64,000 nt of DNA from Denitratisoma sp. Lineage in GTDB: Bacteria; Pseudomonadota; Gammaproteobacteria; Burkholderiales; Rhodocyclaceae. A program made the translations under genes and the position numbers. Position 1 is the stretch's first letter; each line of letters opens with the position of its first letter. Under the pieces are notes generated by a model. That model searched no databases and was not told where the DNA came from. It saw only the letters and a program-made list of their open reading frames with translations. The DNA is taken from assembly GCA_032027165.1 (NCBI GenBank), contig JAVSMO010000001.1:3341960-3405959 (forward strand), written 5' to 3'. Of the stretch, positions 45,720-54,735 are shown piece after piece.

Positions 45720-46808
45720 ATGTTCAGCGCTGCCGATCATGAATTCATGGCCCGTGCGCTGCGCCTGGCGCACAGGGGTCTCTGCACCACCACGCCGAAT
45801 CCTCGCGTCGGCTGCCTCATCGTCCGCGACGGCAATATCGTTGGAGAAGGCTGGCATGCGCGCGCCGGCGAGGCGCATGCCGAGATCCACGCCCTGAAAG
45901 CGGCCGGCGAGCTTGCCCGCGGCGCCACCGCCTACGTCACGCTGGAACCCTGCAGCCACCACGGCCGCACGCCGCCCTGCGCCGATGCGCTGATCGAAGC
46001 CGGCGTGGCGCGCGTGGTGGCGGCCATGCGCGACCCGAATCCGCAGGTCGGCGGCAACGGCCTGGAAAAACTCCGCGCCGCCGGCATCCCCTTCGAGAGC
46101 GGGTTGATGGAGGCGGAGGCGCGCGAACTGAACATCGGCTTCGTCTCGCGCATGGAGCGCGGCCGGCCCTGGGTGCGCCTGAAGCTGGCCGCCAGCCTGG
46201 ACGGCAAGACGGCCCTGAACAACGGCAAGAGCCAGTGGATCACCGGGCCCGAGGCGCGCCGCGACGGCCACGCCTTCCGCGCCCGCGCCTGCGCCATCCT
46301 CACCGGCGCCGGCACGGTGCGCGACGACGACCCGCGCCTGACCGTGCGCGACATCGACACCGACCGGCAGCCGCTGCGCGTGGTGGTGGACAGCCATTTC
46401 GAGACGCCGCCGACGGCGCGCATCCTCGAGGGCGGCAACACCCTGGTGGCGGCGGCAAGCGAGGATGCGGCGAAGATCGCCGCCCTGCGCGCGGCCGGCG
46501 CCGAGGTGACCGTGCTGCCCAACCCGAACGGCAAGGTCGACCTGCCGCGGCTGCTGCAGGCGCTGGCCGAACGCGGCGTGAACGAACTGCACGTCGAGGC
46601 CGGCCACAAGCTCAACGGCTCGCTGCTGCGCGAAGGACTGGTCGACGAGCTGCTGCTGTATTTCGCGCCGACGATTCTCGGCAGCGGGCGCGAGATGTTC
46701 CCGCTGCCGGAGTTGACCGATCTCGCCGGCCGGCGCGACCTGAAGATCGTCGACCTGCGTCGCGTCGGCGAGGACATCCGCATCCTGGCGCGGCCCCTGG
46801 CGGCATGA
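45720..46808 (+). CDS. ribD: Riboflavin deaminase/reductase RibD
   Basis: Bifunctional enzyme for the second and third steps of riboflavin synthesis. 362 residues. The N-terminal deaminase has zinc ligands in HAEIHAL and PCSHHGRTPPC; the C-terminal reductase starts near 150 with VRLKLAASLDGKTAL, then ITGPEARRDGHAFRA and LHVEAGHKLNGSLL (His-Val-Glu-Ala-Gly; usual EGG). It overlaps the next gene by 4 bp (ATGA). Confidence 0.95.
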   Translation: MFSAADHEFMARALRLAHRGLCTTTPNPRVGCLIVRDGNIVGEGWHARAGEAHAEIHALKAAGELARGATAYVTLEPCSHHGRTPPCADALIEAGVARVVAAMRDPNPQVGGNGLEKLRAAGIPFESGLMEAEARELNIGFVSRMERGRPWVRLKLAASLDGKTALNNGKSQWITGPEARRDGHAFRARACAILTGAGTVRDDDPRLTVRDIDTDRQPLRVVVDSHFETPPTARILEGGNTLVAAASEDAAKIAALRAAGAEVTVLPNPNGKVDLPRLLQALAERGVNELHVEAGHKLNGSLLREGLVDELLLYFAPTILGSGREMFPLPELTDLAGRRDLKIVDLRRVGEDIRILARPLAA

Positions 46809-47179
46809 AGGGCAAGCGAGACCCCGCCCGCGATTTCCCCGGCAAGCGCTGGCTGGTGAACCTGCTGCGCGCCATTCATCTCGTGGGCGTCGTCGGCCTC
46901 GGCGCCGGCGTGCTCGGCGACCTTCCGGAAGCCCGCTGGTTCGCCTTCGGCATCACGGCGCTGGTCACCGGCTTGAGCATCCTCGCCCTCGATGCCTGGT
47001 CGCGGCCCAGTTATTTCCGCGAGCACGTCGGCCTGGCCATGGCCGGCAAGCTGCTCCTGCTCGGCGTGCTTCTGGCCTGGCCGGCTCAGCGCGCCGTGCT
47101 GTTCTGGCTGATTCTCGTCTTCTCCGTGCTCTTCGCCCACGCCCCGGCCAGCCTGCGCCACGGCGTCTGGCGGAAGTGA
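46805..47179 (+). CDS. Small inner-membrane protein, unknown
   Basis: 124 residues with four probable membrane helices (AIHLVGVVGLGAGVLG, WFAFGITALVTGLSILAL, LAMAGKLLLLGVLLAWP, AVLFWLILVFSVLFAHAP). The ATG overlaps the ribD stop (ATGA), and its own stop overlaps the response-regulator start (GTGA), so it is translationally linked in both directions. A conserved HLVG and a His near the C-terminus are the only polar residues in helices. No family recognised. Confidence 0.75.
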   Translation: MKGKRDPARDFPGKRWLVNLLRAIHLVGVVGLGAGVLGDLPEARWFAFGITALVTGLSILALDAWSRPSYFREHVGLAMAGKLLLLGVLLAWPAQRAVLFWLILVFSVLFAHAPASLRHGVWRK

Positions 47180-47817
47180 GCGGGGCCTGCGCCGTGAGCC
47201 GGAAGAAAGTCCTCGTCGTCGAAGACCACCCGCTGTTCGTGCAGGCGATCGGCGAAATCGTCTCGCGCATCGATCCGGCGGCGGAAGTGCAGGGAACGCA
47301 TACCCTGGCCGACGCGCTGGCCTGGCTTGCGCGCGGCAGCCCGGACCTGGTGCTGCTCGACATCAACCTGCCGGACGTTTCGGGCCTGGACGGCGTCGCC
47401 GCGCTGCGCCGGCAACTGCCGGAAGTCCCCATCGTCGTCGTCAGCGCCGCGGATGATCCCGCCCTGCTGCGCGAACTCGAGCGCAGCGGCATCCATCGCT
47501 TCGTCTCGAAGAGCGCCAAGCCGGCCGAAATCATCGAATCGATCCGCCAGGTCTTCCATGTCGCAGCCCCGGCCCGGCGCGACGCGGCGCAGCGTTCGCC
47601 GGAGGAGGGCAAGCGCGTGGCCCTCTCGCAGCGCCAGCTCGAGGTGCTGCAGGAGATGGCCACCGGCAAATCCAACAAGGAGATCGCGCGCAGCCTCGAC
47701 ATCGCCGTCGATACCGTGCGGGCGCATGTCGTCGAGATCCTCGCCCGGCTCGGCGTGCGCAACCGCACCGAGGCGGTGACGGTGTACTACTCCGGCCAGT
47801 ACGAAGTGTCGAAATGA
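47176..47817 (+). CDS. LuxR/NarL-family response regulator
   Basis: 213 residues. Receiver domain with acidic pair ED at 16-17 and phosphoacceptor D62 in LVLLDINLPD, then a linker and a LuxR-type helix-turn-helix (LSQRQLEVLQEMATGKSNKEIARSL). GTG 47176 gives coupling to the previous gene; GTG 47194 is an alternative start with six fewer residues. It overlaps the kinase gene by 4 bp and is its evident partner. Targets unknown. Confidence 0.88.
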   Translation: MSGACAVSRKKVLVVEDHPLFVQAIGEIVSRIDPAAEVQGTHTLADALAWLARGSPDLVLLDINLPDVSGLDGVAALRRQLPEVPIVVVSAADDPALLRELERSGIHRFVSKSAKPAEIIESIRQVFHVAAPARRDAAQRSPEEGKRVALSQRQLEVLQEMATGKSNKEIARSLDIAVDTVRAHVVEILARLGVRNRTEAVTVYYSGQYEVSK

Positions 47818-49685
47818 GGCAGGCCGCCCTGCGCGCGGCGTGGCTTGCCATTGGCCTCTTCATGGCGGCGCCTGCGTGGGCGGCGCCTGTCGTGCTCGAG
47901 GCGGAGCGGAAGGAAATCCGCCTCCAGGAAGGCATCGAGGTGCTGGAGGATGCCGAACGCCGCCTCCAGGCGACTGACTTTTCCGCCGCGCCGCCGGCGT
48001 CCTTTCACAAGCTGCCCGGCGAGCACCATTCCTACGGCTATTCCGCCAGCGCCTTCTGGGCACGCGCAGAAATAGGCAATCCCGGTGCCGGCCGGGCAGA
48101 CTGGTTCCTGGTCTACAAGCAGGTGGCCATCGACCGCATCCAGGTGTTTCTCGGCAGGGCCGACGGCACCTGGCGCGAAATCGCTCCCTACGGTGCAGAA
48201 ACTGCGCATGAGCTGTTCGGCGGATTGCGCTACCCCGCCTTCCATCTCTCGCTGGCCGCGGGCGAGCGCGCGACGGTCCTCGTGCGCATCGAGAACTCCT
48301 CGCCGATCCGCTTCCCGCTGGTCATGCAGGAATTCCACGACTTCTTCAAGCAGGATCGCGTCGGGAGGATGTGGGCGGGCCTGGCGCTGGTGATCCCGCT
48401 GGTGGTGGCCATCTACATGCTGTTCCTGTGGGGCGCGATGCGCGACCATTCCCTGCTGCTCTACATCGGCTTCCAACTGGCCGTGATGGTGGCTTCGGCC
48501 TGGATCAGCGGCTATCTTGCCGAAATCCTGCCGATGCTGCCGCGCCGCACGCTGGCCGAGATCGGCGTGGCCGCCTTCAATCTTTCCTACTTCTTCGGGC
48601 TGTTGCATGCGCGGGCGTTCATGCAATTGCCGCGCCGCCAGCCGGTGCTGGGCAGGGCCGTGCTGTTCGTCGCGCCGCTGTTTCTGCTGGTGATCGGCAT
48701 GGAGTTCGTGCAGCCGACGGCGGCGCGATTGATTACCGTGGCCGGGGCGATCGGCGTGGTCCTGTTCGTCTTCGGGACGACCCTCGTCGCCTGGTACCGC
48801 CGCCTGCCGCACGCGGCGATCTATGCCGCCGCCTGGGCAAGCCTGCTGCCCGGCGTGGCCAGCATCATTGGTTCGCGGCTGGGCTGGATCGACCATGGCG
48901 CGGTGACGGTCGCCCAGCTGGCGGCCGGCGTGATGTCCTCGCTGATTTTCGGCATCGCGCTGGCCGGGCAGATCCGCCTGCGGGAGGCGCGCGCGCAGGC
49001 GGTCATGGCGCAGGGTCGCCTGCTCGCCGCCGCCCACCACGACCTGCGCCAGCCGCTGCAGTCCCTCGGCATCTTCATCGAGCTGATGCGCGGCGAGGCC
49101 GAGCGGCCCGCCCAGGTGCGCGCGCTGGCCGGCCGCATGGAGGCCGCCTACGGCAGCCTGGCCGACTTCATCGATGGCCTGCTCGAATTGTCCCGTGCCG
49201 CGGATGGCCAGCACGAGCCGAAGCTCGTGCGCCTGAGGGTGAATGACGTGCTGGCGCCGCTGGTGGCGGAATACCGGCGCCTGGCCGCCGCCGTCGGACT
49301 CGAATTGCGCCATGTGCCGTCCTCGGCGTGGATCGAGAGCGACCCGCGCCTGCTCGAGCGCATCCTGCGCAACATCCTCGCCAACGCCGTGCGCTATACC
49401 CAGCGCGGGCGCATCCTCGTCGGCTGCCGGCGCTGCGGCGACCGCCTTGCCATCGAGGTCTGCGATACCGGCCCGGGCATCGCGGAGCGCGACCGGGAGC
49501 GCATGTTCGACACCTTTATCCAGGGCGCCGAGGCGCAGAACAGCCGCGCCGGCTTCGGGCTCGGCTTGGCCATCGTGAAACAGCTGGCCCGGCGCATGGG
49601 ACATGAAATCTGCCTGAGGTCCGTCGAGGGCAGGGGATCGTGCTTCAGGGTACTGGTGCCCAGGCCTGTCTCGATGGAGCGCTGA
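47814..49685 (+). CDS. 7TM-DISM sensor histidine kinase
   Basis: 623 residues. Signal peptide (1-23, AWA|AP), a periplasmic 7TMR-DISMED2 beta domain to about 180, seven membrane helices at about 188-400, then the kinase: phosphoacceptor H409 in AAAHHDLRQPLQSL, N box ILRNILANAVRYT, DTGPGI and GFGLGLAIVKQ. The DISM sensor type usually detects carbohydrates or small envelope ligands. Paired with the LuxR regulator just upstream. No receiver domain is fused. Confidence 0.88.
   Translation: MRQAALRAAWLAIGLFMAAPAWAAPVVLEAERKEIRLQEGIEVLEDAERRLQATDFSAAPPASFHKLPGEHHSYGYSASAFWARAEIGNPGAGRADWFLVYKQVAIDRIQVFLGRADGTWREIAPYGAETAHELFGGLRYPAFHLSLAAGERATVLVRIENSSPIRFPLVMQEFHDFFKQDRVGRMWAGLALVIPLVVAIYMLFLWGAMRDHSLLLYIGFQLAVMVASAWISGYLAEILPMLPRRTLAEIGVAAFNLSYFFGLLHARAFMQLPRRQPVLGRAVLFVAPLFLLVIGMEFVQPTAARLITVAGAIGVVLFVFGTTLVAWYRRLPHAAIYAAAWASLLPGVASIIGSRLGWIDHGAVTVAQLAAGVMSSLIFGIALAGQIRLREARAQAVMAQGRLLAAAHHDLRQPLQSLGIFIELMRGEAERPAQVRALAGRMEAAYGSLADFIDGLLELSRAADGQHEPKLVRLRVNDVLAPLVAEYRRLAAAVGLELRHVPSSAWIESDPRLLERILRNILANAVRYTQRGRILVGCRRCGDRLAIEVCDTGPGIAERDRERMFDTFIQGAEAQNSRAGFGLGLAIVKQLARRMGHEICLRSVEGRGSCFRVLVPRPVSMER
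47972..47982 (+). repeat. Copy of dispersed repeat core GACTGACTTTT
   Basis: Exact 11-bp core inside the coding region of the 7TM-DISM kinase (translated ATDFS), in the N-terminal periplasmic part. Confidence 0.45.
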
Positions 49686-49698
49686 ACGGGGCCGCCAA

Positions 49699-50466
49699 TC
49701 AGGAGGACAATTTCCCTCCTGCAGATGCGCACACCGCGCAGCCCGGGTCCTTGCCGAGTTGGATGCTGCGCCATTCCATCGCCAGGCCGTCGAGCAGCAG
49801 CAATCTTCCCGAGAGCGATTCGCCGCAGCCGGCGACGAGCTTGAGGGCTTCGGCCGCCTGCGTCGTGCCGATGATGCCGGTGAGCGGGGCGAAGACGCCC
49901 ATCACGGCGCAGCGCACCTCCTCCGCGTCCTGGCCTTCCGGGAACAGGCAGTTGTAGCAGGGGCTCTTCGCCTCGCGTAGGTCGAACACCGAGACTTGGC
50001 CGTCGAAGCGGATGGCGGCGCCGGAGACGAGCGGCTTGCGGAATTTCACGCAGGCACGGTTGATGGCATGGCGGGTGGCGAAGTTGTCGGAACAGTCGAG
50101 CACGACGTCGGCGGCGGCGACCTGTTCCTCGAGCGCCTCGCCTTCCAGCCGAGCTTCCAGCGCAACGACATTCACCTCGGGATTGATGAGGGCCAGCGTG
50201 TTGCGGCCGGACACCGCCTTGGGCTGGGTCACCGAGGCGGTGTGGTGCAGGATCTGCCGCTGCAGGTTGGTGAGGTCGACCGTGTCGCCGTCGCACAGCG
50301 CGATGGTGCCCATGCCGGCCGAGGCGAGATACATCGCCGCCGGCGAACCCAGCCCGCCGGCGCCGACCACCAGTGCGCGCGCCGCGAGCAGGCGCTCCTG
50401 TCCTTCGATGCCGAGCTGCGGCAGCAATATGTGCCGCGAGTAGCGGAGGAGCTGCTGGTCGTTCAC
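49699..50466 (-). CDS. moeB: MoeB/ThiF-type adenylyltransferase
   Basis: 255 residues; adenylates the C-terminal Gly-Gly of a sulfur-carrier protein (MoaD or ThiS). RYSRHILLPQLG, the nucleotide loop GAGGLGSPAAMYLASAGMG, DLTNLQRQIL with the catalytic Arg, DCSDNFATRH and two zinc-binding pairs CYNC and CAVC are present. MoeB and ThiF cannot be separated with certainty by eye; the HesA/MoeB type is favoured by length and motifs. Last gene of the gpmA-envC-ctpA-unknown-moeB minus-strand run. Confidence 0.9.
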   Translation of the reverse strand: MNDQQLLRYSRHILLPQLGIEGQERLLAARALVVGAGGLGSPAAMYLASAGMGTIALCDGDTVDLTNLQRQILHHTASVTQPKAVSGRNTLALINPEVNVVALEARLEGEALEEQVAAADVVLDCSDNFATRHAINRACVKFRKPLVSGAAIRFDGQVSVFDLREAKSPCYNCLFPEGQDAEEVRCAVMGVFAPLTGIIGTTQAAEALKLVAGCGESLSGRLLLLDGLAMEWRSIQLGKDPGCAVCASAGGKLSS

Positions 50467-50924
50467 CGATCTTCCCGCAACTCGACCGGCGTATCGTCGC
50501 GGTCGCCGTGCGGATGGTGCTGGTAGGCCTTGATGTAGACCTGGTTGGACTGCTTGATCAGGCGCGCCGGCTCCTTGAGATTCCTCAGCTGGGTCTCCTC
50601 GGTAAAGTAGACGAGGGCGCGGACGATCTTGCAGTAGATGGAGTTGTCGAGGTGGTAGCCGAGGTTGCGCAGGGCTTTTTCCAGCCCCTCGTAGGTGTAG
50701 TCGATGAGGTCGTAGCGGACCGTGATGCCGCGCGGGTGGGGCCCGTGGGATACGTCCAGATATTCCATGCCGGCAAGCAGCTCGGCGGCCTTCCTGGCCT
50801 GTTCGGGCGGCATCTTGGTGAAACGGATCTCGCGGCGCTTGACGCTGCCGTGCTCGGGCACGGCGGGGGCATGACCCGGGTGGGGAACGCGGTGGGCAAG
50901 CTGGCGTGCGCGCTCCGGCGTCAT
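50463..50924 (-). CDS. Hypothetical protein, possible ferredoxin/HMA-like fold
   Basis: 153 residues, family not recognised. The central part (EIRFTKMPPEQARKAAELLAG then VSHGPHPRGITVRYDLIDYTYEGLEKALRNLGY, shown partly: ITVRYDLIDYTYEGLEKAL) has the beta-alpha-beta-beta-alpha rhythm of an HMA-like domain but lacks the CxxC metal motif. The tail is His/Asp-rich (QHHPHGDRDD). It overlaps the moeB start by 4 bp and follows ctpA by 7 bp. Confidence 0.7.
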   Translation of the reverse strand: MTPERARQLAHRVPHPGHAPAVPEHGSVKRREIRFTKMPPEQARKAAELLAGMEYLDVSHGPHPRGITVRYDLIDYTYEGLEKALRNLGYHLDNSIYCKIVRALVYFTEETQLRNLKEPARLIKQSNQVYIKAYQHHPHGDRDDTPVELREDR

Positions 50925-50931
50925 GGCCGCG

Positions 50932-52326
50932 TCACTTTGACTGCATGATCTGCAGGCCCTTGAGGAGGTTGACCGCCTGGTTGAGCTGGTAGTCGTTCTT
51001 CGAGGCGATCTCGAAGCGCGACTTCTCCTCCTCTTCGGGCTCGTCCTTCGCCGGCTTGCCCTTGGTGGCGGGCGCCTTGGTCTGCGGCTTGGCGGCCGGT
51101 GCCGGTTCCTTGTCCTTGTCGTTCTCCAGGTGGCGCTCGAGGTCGGCTTCGCGCAGGCGCGGTCCGGAGCTGCCATTGGCGGATTCCTCGACGATGATGT
51201 CGGGCACGATGCCCTTGGCCTGGATGGAGCGGCCGCTCGGCGTGTAGTAGCGCGCCGTGGTGAGCTTGATGGCGGTGTTGTTGGCGAGCGGCAGGATGGT
51301 CTGCACGGAACCCTTGCCGAAGGTCTGCGTGCCCATGACGACGGCGCGCTTGTGATCCTGCAGGGCGCCGGCAACGATCTCGGAGGCGGATGCCGAGCCG
51401 GCATTCACCAGCACCACCATCGGCACGGTCTTGGCGCCGGCCGGAAGATCCTTGAGATAGTCGGTGCGCGTGCCGCGCAGATAGTCCTCCGGGCTGGCGA
51501 AAAACTTGCGCTTGGCGTCTTCGGTGCGGCCGTCGGTGGAGGTCACCAGCGCCTTCGGCGGCAGGAAGGCGGCGGAGACGCCGACGGCGCCATGCAGCAG
51601 GCCGCCCGGGTCGTTGCGCAGGTCGAGGACGAGCCCCTTCACATCGCCCTGCTTCCAGAGCTTGTTGAGGTGATCGACCAGCTTGTTGGCAGTGTCTTCC
51701 TGGAACTGGGTCAGGCGCACATAGGCGTAACCCGGCTCGATCACCTTCGACTTCACGCTTTGCACCTTGATGACTTCGCGCGTGATGGTGATGATAAGGG
51801 GCTTGGTCTCGCCCTTGCGGGCGATGGTCAGGGTGATCTGGGTCTTCGGCTTGCCGCGCATGCGCTTCACTGCGTCCGAAAGCGTCATGCCCTTCACCGG
51901 CGTGTCGTCGAGCTTGACGATGAGGTCGCCGGCCTTGATGCCGGCGCGGAAGGCCGGCGTGTCCTCGATCGGCGAGATGACCTTGACGAAGCCGTCTTCC
52001 ATGCCGACCTCGATGCCGAGGCCGCCGAATTCGCCCTGGGTGTTCACCTGCAGGTCCTTGAAGGCGTCGGCGTCGAGGTATTGCGAGTGCGGATCCAGGC
52101 CGGTAAGCATGCCGGAAATGGCCTGGGTGATCAGCTTCTTGTCCTCGACCGGCTCGACATAGCCCGTCTTGATGGCGCTGAAGACGTCCGCGAAGGTGCG
52201 CAGCTCCTCGATCGGCAGCGGTGCAGCGGCGTCCTTCTGGGCGATGGCCGAGAAATTGAGACTGACGAAAATGCCGGCGATCAATCCGAAAAGAACGAGG
52301 CCGGCTTGTTGCAGCTTGTTGCGCAT
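50932..52326 (-). CDS. ctpA: C-terminal processing peptidase (S41)
   Basis: 464-residue periplasmic serine protease. An N-terminal hydrophobic signal/anchor is followed by a PDZ domain about 85-170 (GEFGGLGIEVGMEDGFVKVISP, quoted: GGLGIEVGMEDGFV). The catalytic S41 core has VLVNAGSASASEIVAGAL (Ser) and GKGSVQ (Lys about 25 residues later). The tail is Lys/Glu/Pro-rich. It cleaves C-termini of envelope proteins, and pairing with envC upstream (23-bp gap) is standard in proteobacteria. Confidence 0.94.
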   Translation of the reverse strand: MRNKLQQAGLVLFGLIAGIFVSLNFSAIAQKDAAAPLPIEELRTFADVFSAIKTGYVEPVEDKKLITQAISGMLTGLDPHSQYLDADAFKDLQVNTQGEFGGLGIEVGMEDGFVKVISPIEDTPAFRAGIKAGDLIVKLDDTPVKGMTLSDAVKRMRGKPKTQITLTIARKGETKPLIITITREVIKVQSVKSKVIEPGYAYVRLTQFQEDTANKLVDHLNKLWKQGDVKGLVLDLRNDPGGLLHGAVGVSAAFLPPKALVTSTDGRTEDAKRKFFASPEDYLRGTRTDYLKDLPAGAKTVPMVVLVNAGSASASEIVAGALQDHKRAVVMGTQTFGKGSVQTILPLANNTAIKLTTARYYTPSGRSIQAKGIVPDIIVEESANGSSGPRLREADLERHLENDKDKEPAPAAKPQTKAPATKGKPAKDEPEEEEKSRFEIASKNDYQLNQAVNLLKGLQIMQSK

Positions 52327-52349
52327 GGTTGCTCCGTTGGGGGATCAGG

Positions 52350-53519
52350 CTATCTCAGGATGACCCATTTCAGGGGGTCGAGCGGCTGACCCAAATGTCT
52401 TAATTCAAAGTATAAACCCGTTTCCGGGTTGCCGCCGCTGTTGCCCACCGAGGCGATGGCTTCCCCGCTTTTCACCGGCTGGCCGACCGTCTTGTAGAGG
52501 GATTCGTTGTTGCCGTACACCGACAGATAGCCGTCGCCGTGATCGACGATGGCCAGGTTGCCGAAGCCGCGCAGCCAGTCGGCGAAGACGATGCGGCCCG
52601 GGGCAATGGCCTTGACCTCGGTGCCGTTGGCGGCGCGGATGAACACCCCCTTCCAGGTCGTGCCGCCCTCCTGTCGTGGAGTGCCGAAACGGTTGGCGAG
52701 TTCCCCGCGCGCGGGCAGGGCGAGGCGCCCCTTCAGCCGGACAAAGGCCTCCGCCGCCAGCGAGGCGTCCGGTGTGCGTTCGTTGCGCAGGGCCGGCGCC
52801 TGGGCCTGGGATGAGGCAGGCCGCTTCGGCTTGGCAACGATGCGACCGAGCCCCTCGATCAGCCTGGCCAGGCGCTTTTCGTCGCGCTTGAGCCTGCTCA
52901 CTTCGCGCCGCTGCGCCTTGATGCGGTCGGACAGGCGGACGAGCACGGCCTGCCGCTTTTTCTGCTGCTCGACCAGGCCGGCGCGTTCGCGCTGCTGGCT
53001 TTTCTCTATCCCGGCCAGTTCTTCGCTTTTCTCGCGTGCCAGGCCGGCGAGGCGCTTTTTCTCGTCGAGTACCTCGCCCAGGTTGCGGATCAGGCCGGCT
53101 TTGGCGCGCGAGAGCAGGCTCAGGTAATGGGCGTCGCGGGCCAGCTGGTTGGGGTCGTTGCCGGAGAGGAGGTGGCTCAACGCATCGGTCTCGCCGGCGT
53201 AATACTGCCGGGTGAACAGGCGCCCGAGCTGGGTCTGCTGGGTGGAAATGCGCGAAGACAGTTTTTGCGACTGGGACTCCAGACTGGCCAGCGTGGCCTG
53301 CGCTTCCGCCCGCGCGCTGCCCAGCTCGCGCAGCTTGCGGTTGGCCTCGGAGATGGCCTGTTCCGTCTCACGCAATTCTTCGGCGGCGTCGGCGCGCGAT
53401 TCCTCGGCCTTGGCGATGTCCTTCTGCAGGGACTGGATGCGCCCCTGCAGATCCTTCATTTCCTCGCGCTTGACGTCGGCCGGGGCGGCGAGGACGCTCG
53501 CCGCCGCACACAACAGCAA
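52350..53519 (-). CDS. envC: Murein hydrolase activator EnvC
   Basis: 389 residues from this TTG. It has a long periplasmic coiled coil (about 20-220) and a C-terminal LytM/M23-fold domain that has lost the zinc ligands (GVFIRAANG instead of HxGxD, GLYFELRH instead of HxH), which marks an amidase activator acting at the division septum. The start is doubtful: from TTG 53519 the signal peptide lacks a basic N-region, while a CTG at 53543, overlapping the gpmA stop (CTGA), gives [18 protein letters not shown], a proper signal peptide. Confidence 0.92.
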   Translation of the reverse strand: MLLCAAASVLAAPADVKREEMKDLQGRIQSLQKDIAKAEESRADAAEELRETEQAISEANRKLRELGSARAEAQATLASLESQSQKLSSRISTQQTQLGRLFTRQYYAGETDALSHLLSGNDPNQLARDAHYLSLLSRAKAGLIRNLGEVLDEKKRLAGLAREKSEELAGIEKSQQRERAGLVEQQKKRQAVLVRLSDRIKAQRREVSRLKRDEKRLARLIEGLGRIVAKPKRPASSQAQAPALRNERTPDASLAAEAFVRLKGRLALPARGELANRFGTPRQEGGTTWKGVFIRAANGTEVKAIAPGRIVFADWLRGFGNLAIVDHGDGYLSVYGNNESLYKTVGQPVKSGEAIASVGNSGGNPETGLYFELRHLGQPLDPLKWVILR

Positions 53520-53539
53520 AGCGAGAAAAGGCCGCTGTT

Positions 53540-54292
53540 TCAGTTTTTCGCCTTGCCCTGGCTGGCGACCGCCTGCATGGCGGCGGCGATGGCCGCCTGG
53601 TCGCCGAGGTAATAGTTCCGGATCGGCTTGAGATCGTCATCCAGCTCATAGACCAGCGGGACACCGGTGGGGATGTTGAGTTCGACGATGTCGGCGTCGG
53701 AGATGTTGTCGAGGTACTTCACCAGGGCGCGCAGGCTGTTGCCATGGGCGGCGATGATGACGCTCTTGCCGGCCTTGACCGAGGGGGCGATGGCCGATTG
53801 CCAGTAGGGCAGGAAACGGGCGACGGTGTCCTTCAGGCATTCCGTCGGCGTGGCGGCGGCCGGGTCGCCGGCATAGCGCGGATTGGCCATCTGGGCGACG
53901 AGGCGCTCGTCGCCCTTTTCCAGCGGCGGCGGCGGGGTGTCGTAGGCGCGGCGCCAGATCTTCACCTGGGCCTCGCCGTATTTCTCGGCCGTTTCCGACT
54001 TGTTGAGCCCCTGCAGGGCGCCGTAATGCCGCTCATTCAGGCGCCAGGAGTGCTCCACCGGAATCCACATGCGATCCATCTCGTCGAGCACGGTCCACAG
54101 CGTGCGGATGGCGCGCTTGAGCACCGAGGTATAGGCGATGTCGAAGGCGAAACCGGCTTCCTTGAGCAACTGGCCGGCCTGCTTCGCCTCGGCACGGCCC
54201 TTGTCGGTCAGATCGACGTCGGTCCAGCCGGTGAAGCGGTTTTCCTTGTTCCAGGCGGATTCGCCGTGGCGCAGCAATACGATTTTCTTCAT
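53540..54292 (-). CDS. gpmA: 2,3-bisphosphoglycerate-dependent phosphoglycerate mutase
   Basis: Interconverts 3- and 2-phosphoglycerate in glycolysis. 250 residues. [18 protein letters not shown] carries the phosphohistidine, [13 protein letters not shown] the acid/base Glu, and [17 protein letters not shown] the second His. First gene of the minus-strand run with envC and ctpA, divergent from the ArsR gene. Confidence 0.97.
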   Translation of the reverse strand: MKKIVLLRHGESAWNKENRFTGWTDVDLTDKGRAEAKQAGQLLKEAGFAFDIAYTSVLKRAIRTLWTVLDEMDRMWIPVEHSWRLNERHYGALQGLNKSETAEKYGEAQVKIWRRAYDTPPPPLEKGDERLVAQMANPRYAGDPAAATPTECLKDTVARFLPYWQSAIAPSVKAGKSVIIAAHGNSLRALVKYLDNISDADIVELNIPTGVPLVYELDDDLKPIRNYYLGDQAAIAAAMQAVASQGKAKN

Positions 54293-54358
54293 GATTTCCG
54301 TGAGATGGGCGCTTTGCAGAAGATGGACGGACGGCGTTTGGCCGACAGGAAAGTATTT

Positions 54359-54364
54359 TATAAT
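54359..54364 (+). promoter_or_regulatory. Consensus -10 before the ArsR gene
   Basis: TATAAT inside a run of T/A (TTTTATAATATTA), about 15 bp before the TTG start, with a weak -35 (TTGGCC at 54338-54343). The imperfect palindromic AT tract is where an ArsR-type repressor would be expected to bind its own promoter. The very short leader would make the mRNA almost leaderless. Confidence 0.45.
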
Positions 54365-54378
54365 ATTAGCCGCTGCAA

Positions 54379-54723
54379 TTGGATTTCATCGTGGAAGTGG
54401 ACAACATCATCACCGACCTGATCGAGAAGCAGGAACATATCGAGACCGCCGCGCGTGCGCTGAAGGCGATCTCGCATCCCCTGCGCCTGAAGATCCTCTG
54501 CGTCATCGGCGACCAGGAGGCCTGCGTGCAGGAGATCGTCGACGCCGTCGGCACTTCGCAAAGCAACATTTCGCAGCATCTCGCCATCCTGCGCGACAAG
54601 GGCGTGCTGCTCACGCGCAAGGACGCCAACCGCGTCTATTACCGCGTCGGCGACCAGCGCACGCTGCAGCTCATCGTGCTGATGCGGGAAGTCTTCTGCG
54701 GCGTCCCCCAACCGAAAAGATAA
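54379..54723 (+). CDS. ArsR-family regulator with SqrR/BigR-type cysteines
   Basis: 114 residues from TTG 54379 (GTG 54391 is an alternative). Winged helix with [10 protein letters not shown], recognition helix [18 protein letters not shown] and wing [12 protein letters not shown], ending LMREVFCGV. Cysteines fall at 41, 49 and 107. C41 and C107 occupy the helix-alpha2 and helix-alpha5 positions used by persulfide sensors SqrR/BigR/YgaV; the metal-binding CxC of ArsR or the ELCVCD motif of SmtB/CadC is absent. Adjacent rhodanese supports a sulfur-related signal. This is inference from motif positions. Confidence 0.85.
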   Translation: MDFIVEVDNIITDLIEKQEHIETAARALKAISHPLRLKILCVIGDQEACVQEIVDAVGTSQSNISQHLAILRDKGVLLTRKDANRVYYRVGDQRTLQLIVLMREVFCGVPQPKR

Positions 54724-54735
54724 ACGGAGCATCGC

